NCBI GenBank assembly: GCA_963744575.1
Contig: CAVUUF010000004.1
Span: 1-64,000, forward strand
DNA from: Palsa-504 sp963744575
GTDB taxonomy: Bacteria > Actinomycetota > Actinomycetes > Streptosporangiales > Streptosporangiaceae
Direction of reading: 5' to 3'
Length of the DNA stretch: 64,000 bases
Shown: piece by piece, positions 59,362 through 64,000 of the stretch
Layout of the letters: every line of letters starts with the position of its first letter
Numbering within the stretch: the first letter of the stretch is position 1
Position numbers and translations under genes: made by a program
Notes under the pieces: model-generated
Told to the model about the DNA's origin: nothing
What the model saw: the letters and a program-made list of their open reading frames with translations, nothing else
Database searches by the model: none

Positions 59362-61026
59362 TTAGGCCCGGTACAGGGTGAGCATGACCTCGCCAGCCTG
59401 CCAGCGGTGAATGATGCGCCAGCCGGCCAGCAGCGCCATCTTCTCCTTGTCCACCGGCGTGGACGGCGTCGGGAACTTGTAGTTGCTGCCTCCGGTGACC
59501 ACCCACACCCTCCTGACATCGGTGAAGCGGCTGTTCAGCAGCGCGGGACTGGTGATCTCGGTACCGGTCAGGGTGGCCGAGGCGGTCGGCGACTCGGCCA
59601 GCGCTATGTCACGCAGCCGCAGGAACGGCGCCGGGTATCCGGTGCCGAGCACGTGCATCTCGACCGGGATGTAGAAGACCACGTCGCCGGGCTGCTCGTT
59701 AGCCGCCACGATGGCCGAGGCCCGCCGCAGGTTGTCCGGCCGGGCGGCGGTCTGCCTGATCGCCTGCTGCGGCCCGGCCAGCAGGACGGCGAGGCCCGCG
59801 ACGACCAGCGCGGCCGGCAGCCAGGCCAGCCGCAGCCTGCCGAGCGGGGTGCCCGCCGCGAACCTGAGCAGCCCGACCAGGCCCGCGGCGGCCAGGATCG
59901 ACAGCGCGGGCAGGCAGAACTCGACGTAGCGCACGTAGTAGACCGGCTTGACGAACGACACCGCGATCAGCAGGAGCGGCGGTACCACCAGCCACGGCAG
60001 CGCGATCGCGGCCGGGTTGAGCGGGCGCCAGTCGTCCAGCAGCCAGGCGGCCACCAGGCCGGCCAGCGCGAGCAGCGCGAACGGGATGATCAGCGACCGG
60101 GAGCCCGCGAGGTCGGTGAGGAGCCGTGCGATCGTGCCGAAGCCGGGGCGGGTCAGCCAGGCGATCTGCTTCTGCTCGTGCGCGGCGACGCGGAGCAGCG
60201 GGACGAGCACCACCAGCGCAGCCGCCGAGACGGCCAGCCAGCGCAGCGGGATGCGGCCGATCCGCCGTCCCGCCGGGGACCGGCCGCGGTCGTCGGTCAG
60301 CAGCAGCGTTACGCCGTGCGCCGCCAGGATCAGCAAGCCGAACAGGTTGACCAGGCCGGTCAGCGCGACGGCGCCCCCGTACGCCGACCACCAGCGCCAG
60401 CGGCCGTCCGGGTAGGCCCGGAGCAGTAGGTAGCAGGCGATCGTGGCGAACATCGTCTCGATCGCGTAGGACCTGGCCATCTGCGCGTAGTAGGTCATGT
60501 AGGGCGCGGTCGCGAACAGCAGCCCGGCCAGCAGCCCGGTCAGCGCCGGAATGTCCGGCGCGGGCCCCTGGGTGCGCGGGCCGAGGGCCAGGGCGGCCGA
60601 CCAGCGGCCGATCGCCGCCACGAACCCGGTCGCGACGACCATGGCGCACAGCGACGGGAACCGCAGCGCCGTGGCCGAGGTGCCGACAGCAGCCGTGATG
60701 ACGTGCATGAGCACGTAGTAGGCCCCGTGCACCGCATCCTGGTGGCCGAGCATGGCGAAGATCTGGCTGATCGGCCGCCCTATGGCGTCCTTGGTGTACG
60801 CTTCGTCCCGCCAGAGCGAGGGCTCGCCGATCTGGTATCCGCCGACGACGAACGAGATGGCCGCGGGGATCGCGATGACCAGCCACCCGGCCCGCCGCCG
60901 GGGCCGGACCCGGCCGGGAGGGGGAGGCCCCGCAGCGCGCTCCGCCCGCCAGGGTTCCGGCACGTGCGGTTGCGGCGCCGCGACCGCCGCGTTCGCGTCC
61001 TCGGGGCCGACGTCCCTTTCCGACAT
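59362..61026 (-). CDS. GT39/ArnT-like membrane glycosyltransferase
   Basis: 554 residues. After a roughly 45-residue cytoplasmic Pro/Arg tail come about 11 helices. The first loop is GEPSLWRDEAYTKDAIGRPI with the conserved Asp-Glu, then HGAYYVLMH, the hallmark of the PMT_2/ArnT group. The C-terminal domain (about 440-554) is extracytoplasmic. It uses a polyprenyl-phosphate sugar; the acceptor is unknown. ATG 61026 with AAGG five bases before it. The 216-base gap to the esterase contains direct and inverted repeats but no gene. Confidence 0.8.
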   Translation of the reverse strand: MSERDVGPEDANAAVAAPQPHVPEPWRAERAAGPPPPGRVRPRRRAGWLVIAIPAAISFVVGGYQIGEPSLWRDEAYTKDAIGRPISQIFAMLGHQDAVHGAYYVLMHVITAAVGTSATALRFPSLCAMVVATGFVAAIGRWSAALALGPRTQGPAPDIPALTGLLAGLLFATAPYMTYYAQMARSYAIETMFATIACYLLLRAYPDGRWRWWSAYGGAVALTGLVNLFGLLILAAHGVTLLLTDDRGRSPAGRRIGRIPLRWLAVSAAALVVLVPLLRVAAHEQKQIAWLTRPGFGTIARLLTDLAGSRSLIIPFALLALAGLVAAWLLDDWRPLNPAAIALPWLVVPPLLLIAVSFVKPVYYVRYVEFCLPALSILAAAGLVGLLRFAAGTPLGRLRLAWLPAALVVAGLAVLLAGPQQAIRQTAARPDNLRRASAIVAANEQPGDVVFYIPVEMHVLGTGYPAPFLRLRDIALAESPTASATLTGTEITSPALLNSRFTDVRRVWVVTGGSNYKFPTPSTPVDKEKMALLAGWRIIHRWQAGEVMLTLYRA

Positions 61027-61165
61027 GTATGCCTTCCCGGGGGCCGTCTCCAGACCAGACGGCACCTTGACCACCACACTATCCAGGCGGCACAGATGGG
61101 ACGGCCACTGTTCACGCTCTCTTAATCTGCAGGTCCCGCCCCCATCCGCCCGGCCGCCCGCCTCG

Positions 61166-64000
61166 TCAGCCGCCGAAGAGGCGGTCGCAGATGCGGGCGC
61201 CGGCTTTGCCGTCGTCCAGGGAGCAGAACCTGGCCGCGAACCGCTGGTAGGCGTCGCGGTGGGCGGCGGCGACCGGATCGATGTCCCGGACGGCCGCTAT
61301 CACCTCGGCCGAACTGGCCAGCAGCGGGCCCGGCGCCTCGGCTTCGAGATCGAAGTAGAAGCCGCGCAGGTCGTCACGGTATTCGGCCAGGTCATAGGTG
61401 AAGAACAGGACCGGCCTGCCGGTGACCGCGTAATCGAACATGGCCGAGGAGTAGTCGGTGATCAGGACGTCGGAGACCAGGTACAGCTCGGTGATATCCG
61501 GGTACGCGGTGACGTTGACCGCGAAGCCGTCCCGCATTCCCGCGGGCACGTCGTCGGCCATGTGGTGGTGCCCGCGGATGAGGAAGACGTGGTCCCGGCC
61601 GAGTTCCCGCCAGGCCTGCTCCAGGTCCAGTCGCATGTCGAACCGGTACCTGCGGCCGTTGGCGTACACCTGGTTGTCCCGCCAGGTGGGCGCGTACAGC
61701 ACGACCTTCTTGCCCGCGGGTAGCCCGAGCCGCTGCCGCACCCAGGCGGCCACCTCCGCGGTGTCGCCCCGCCGGAGCAGGTCGTTGCGCGGGTAGCCGT
61801 ATTCGCAGATCTCCCCGTCGAACCTGAACGCGCGGCGCATGATCGGCGTGCTGACCGGGTTCGGCGAGAGCAGCAGGTCCCACTGCGCGATGTCCCTGGC
61901 CAGCTGGCCGAAGTACGCGGTCCCGCTGATGAACTGCGGGTTGGCGATGTCGAACCCGATCTTCTTCAGCGGCGTGCCGTGCCAGGTCTGCAGGTAGACC
62001 TGGCCGTCCCGCTTGCGGAACGGCGCCTGCATGTCGTCGTTGGAGATCAGGTACTTCGACCGGGCCAGCGCCTCGTAGTACTCCTGGGTGCCGCGGAGCA
62101 CCCCGGTGCCGCCCGCGGGCACCGGCACCGACCAGTCGGTGACGGCCCACAGGTGCTCGCGGTCATCGCCCCGGCGGCGCAGTTCCGCCGCGATGCCGAG
62201 CGGGTTGTCGGCGCACTGCTTGCCTTTCCAGCTGACGAAGAAGACCGCGTCGCGTACCGGCGCGGTGCGCAGCATGGCCGGGTAGAACCCGCGCCGCAGC
62301 GAACGCTGGCCGAAGTTGCCCTGCTCGACGCGGCGCAGCCGCGGCTCGGCGGTGATCAGCGGATCGTCGTAGCCGGTGATCATCAGCCGGTACCATTTGC
62401 GCCCGGCGGCGACCCGCTGGCCGGCCACGTCCCCCAGCCGGCCGTGGTCGTACTTGAGCTCGGCCAGCGTCTCCGGGCCGCCGCCCGCCGGACGCAGGTA
62501 CAGCCGCCACTCGCCGTCCCGCAGCGGGATGGCCGAGCCGAAGAACGGCATCCGGTCCAGGCTGGCCTCGATGCTGAACCGCTCGCCCGCCGCGGTGAAG
62601 CCGATGACGTGGGAGTCGGCGGACCCGACCCGGCGCAGCAGCGTCTCGTGCTGATCCCCGCCGCGGGCCCCGGGGAAGCTGCCGCGCAGGACCAGGCGCC
62701 CGCCGGGCTGCCACTCGTGCTCGTCGATCACCGGGCGCGGCGTGCGTTCTGCCATCACAAGGTCACCGTAGCGGCTCTGGCCGGCCACGGCCTCCCGTCG
62801 GCCGAACAGGTGCCTGCTCTCCGCCATGCCGTCCGGCCACGCCACCCTGGCCCGGGCGCGGCCGGGCAGCTTGAGGTAGACGTCCCAGGCCATCTCGTCG
62901 TCGCCGGCCGTCCGGCCGGCCCGGTCCACCGGGCCGGCCGAGGCGGCCAGGTCGGACCGGGGGACGACCGCGCGGAACAGCCCGGGCCGGTTCCCCGGGC
63001 TGGCCGGGACCGAACGGGTGGCCGCTCCCCGGTTGCGGACGAGCACCAGTTCGGCCGGGCCGGCGCCGGCCTTCGGGTCCGCGTAGCCGGGCACCTCGAC
63101 GTCGAGCACCGCGGCTCCCGGGTCGCCGTCCCGCCAGTCCAGGGCGGCGAGGACCGCGCCGAGCCGCCAGCGGGCCACGTTCAGGCCGAGGCCGGCCCAG
63201 CGGGCGCCGAACCGTTCGCCGGGCGCCACCTGGTGCGGCCGCGGCCGTTCCGCCGGGCCGGGCGCCGGGGTGTGCACCCGGGCCGGGCGCCAGACGCCGT
63301 GGCCGCGGATCAGCATGTAGCACTGCCACTCCCCGGTCTCCCGGAACCACCGGGGGCGGACCGTGAACCGGAAGCCCGACCAGTCGTAGTTGTAGCGGTC
63401 CTGCTCGGACAGCGCCGTCGCCTCCGGGTGCAGGAACGACCGGGCGGGCAGCACGCGGGGCAGCCGCCGGATTCCGGGTCCGGGCGGGCGGAGCACCACG
63501 ATCTTGGCGGTGTTCCTGCGCCGCGGGATGTCGACGGACGGGACGTTGGCCCGCCCGGTCACGACCAGCCGGTCGCCCTGCCCCCTTTTGTCACGGGGCC
63601 CCCTCGCGTCCCGGGCCCAGCCGATGTCGTCCACCTGCATGTACGGGTCCAGGTCCCGCCAGTGCGGCCGGAACACGCGGGCGGGGACCAGGACGGGCGA
63701 GTCCGTCCGGAACGGCAGGTCCGCGCGCAGCCTGCCGTGGCGGCGGATCATCGGCACCTGCCGTACCGGCTGCTCCATCATCCAGGCGGCCAGCTCGGCG
63801 AGCTGCGGCAGCGCCCGGATCCGGACCAGGTGGTAGGCCAGCTTGTGGGTGGCGGGCAGGCTGCGCAGCACCCGGCCGCCGACGTGGTCCAGGTAGCCGT
63901 TCACCAGGTCGGCGAACTCGGCCCGGTAGGCCTCGGTCACTTTGTGCAGGTCCTGGACGTACAGCCACAGGTCGTTCTTGAGCGCCTTGCGCTGGTGGGC
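61166..64000 (-). CDS. CDP-glycerol glycerophosphotransferase family protein, 5' end outside window
   Basis: At least 945 residues are visible, and the frame is open to the right edge (start not seen). The C-terminal domain has YLQTWHGTPLKKIGFD, LLSPNPVSTPI, LYAPTWRDNQ and TDYSSAMFDYAVTGRPVLFF, the hallmarks of TagB/TagF-type enzymes that polymerise glycerol- or ribitol-phosphate for teichoic acids. WLYVQDLHK near the right edge is typical of proteins where a GT2 domain precedes this module. No membrane segments. Small charged insert ARDARGPRDKRGQGD (about 63575-63620). Confidence 0.85.
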   Translation of the reverse strand, partial: AHQRKALKNDLWLYVQDLHKVTEAYRAEFADLVNGYLDHVGGRVLRSLPATHKLAYHLVRIRALPQLAELAAWMMEQPVRQVPMIRRHGRLRADLPFRTDSPVLVPARVFRPHWRDLDPYMQVDDIGWARDARGPRDKRGQGDRLVVTGRANVPSVDIPRRRNTAKIVVLRPPGPGIRRLPRVLPARSFLHPEATALSEQDRYNYDWSGFRFTVRPRWFRETGEWQCYMLIRGHGVWRPARVHTPAPGPAERPRPHQVAPGERFGARWAGLGLNVARWRLGAVLAALDWRDGDPGAAVLDVEVPGYADPKAGAGPAELVLVRNRGAATRSVPASPGNRPGLFRAVVPRSDLAASAGPVDRAGRTAGDDEMAWDVYLKLPGRARARVAWPDGMAESRHLFGRREAVAGQSRYGDLVMAERTPRPVIDEHEWQPGGRLVLRGSFPGARGGDQHETLLRRVGSADSHVIGFTAAGERFSIEASLDRMPFFGSAIPLRDGEWRLYLRPAGGGPETLAELKYDHGRLGDVAGQRVAAGRKWYRLMITGYDDPLITAEPRLRRVEQGNFGQRSLRRGFYPAMLRTAPVRDAVFFVSWKGKQCADNPLGIAAELRRRGDDREHLWAVTDWSVPVPAGGTGVLRGTQEYYEALARSKYLISNDDMQAPFRKRDGQVYLQTWHGTPLKKIGFDIANPQFISGTAYFGQLARDIAQWDLLLSPNPVSTPIMRRAFRFDGEICEYGYPRNDLLRRGDTAEVAAWVRQRLGLPAGKKVVLYAPTWRDNQVYANGRRYRFDMRLDLEQAWRELGRDHVFLIRGHHHMADDVPAGMRDGFAVNVTAYPDITELYLVSDVLITDYSSAMFDYAVTGRPVLFFTYDLAEYRDDLRGFYFDLEAEAPGPLLASSAEVIAAVRDIDPVAAAHRDAYQRFAARFCSLDDGKAGARICDRLFGG

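Noticed and set aside
58333..60429. 698-codon plus-strand frame opposite the esterase and GT39 genes
   Set aside because: Composition is typical of antisense shadow frames; it has no motif and no ribosome-binding site.
63575..63620. Charged insert in the CDP-glycerol enzyme taken as a further copy of the G/C palindrome family
   Set aside because: It has only short G and C runs and lacks the core, so it was not counted as a member.
1..64000. CRISPR arrays, insertion sequences with transposases, rRNA genes, prophage
   Set aside because: No regular spaced repeats, no transposase or integrase motifs, no rRNA and no phage structural genes were seen on either strand.

Overview
The window is high-GC DNA with dense, often overlapping genes, many GTG starts and GTGA stop/start overlaps. 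The gene families are those of an aerobic, menaquinone-using actinomycete (Actinomycetota): complete nuoA-N, 2-oxoglutarate:ferredoxin oxidoreductase KorAB, a SigR/SigH-like ECF sigma factor and protein O-mannosyltransferase. The pairs and runs glmU-prs, rplY-pth, ispE-rsmA-tatD-metG and pmt/rsmI match neighbourhoods known from Mycobacterium tuberculosis (about Rv1002c-Rv1018c). The species cannot be fixed from sequence alone.

Layout. 1-5.1 kb: a possible LGFP-repeat remnant at the left edge, a HAD phosphatase, an M48 membrane protease and korAB. 5.1-25.4 kb, all on the minus strand: menG, menJ, nuoA to nuoN, a polyprenyl diphosphate synthase and a TetR regulator, i.e. menaquinone synthesis genes flanking the NADH dehydrogenase that uses menaquinone. 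A perfect match to the Rex (NADH/NAD+ sensor) operator lies in the menJ promoter, upstream of nuo. 25.4-34.8 kb, also minus: an S9 peptidase, sulfate activation (cysN, cysD, cysQ), pth, rplY, an acidic microprotein, prs and glmU. 35.1-38.5 kb: an MFS exporter, decayed gene fragments and tRNA-Gln(UUG). 38.5-43.0 kb: an acyl desaturase with a TetR gene and a palindromic operator, a rhodanese/cysteine dioxygenase pair, a trans-aconitate methyltransferase-like gene and a MarR regulator with its own palindrome. 43.2-49.8 kb, minus: ABC-F, ispE, rsmA, tatD and metG, translationally coupled housekeeping genes. 49.8-64 kb: an envelope-glycan region with a GT2 enzyme, four multi-pass GT-C type glycosyltransferases (one is Pmt), a membrane-anchored esterase and a CDP-glycerol glycerophosphotransferase-like protein that runs off the right edge. 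rsmI and a SigR-like sigma gene lie among them.

Main points of interest: (1) the Rex site before menJ-nuo; (2) a family of short G-run/C-run palindromes inserted in frame into loops of conserved proteins (NuoM, MenG, CysN, IspE, and probably the NuoJ tail); (3) a peptidyl-tRNA hydrolase gene whose conserved N-terminus requires a CTG start overlapping the rplY stop; (4) one palindromic core shared by the MarR/methyltransferase intergenic region and the MFS promoter; (5) a desaturase operator beside its likely TetR repressor; (6) a SigR-like sigma gene with no adjacent anti-sigma gene.
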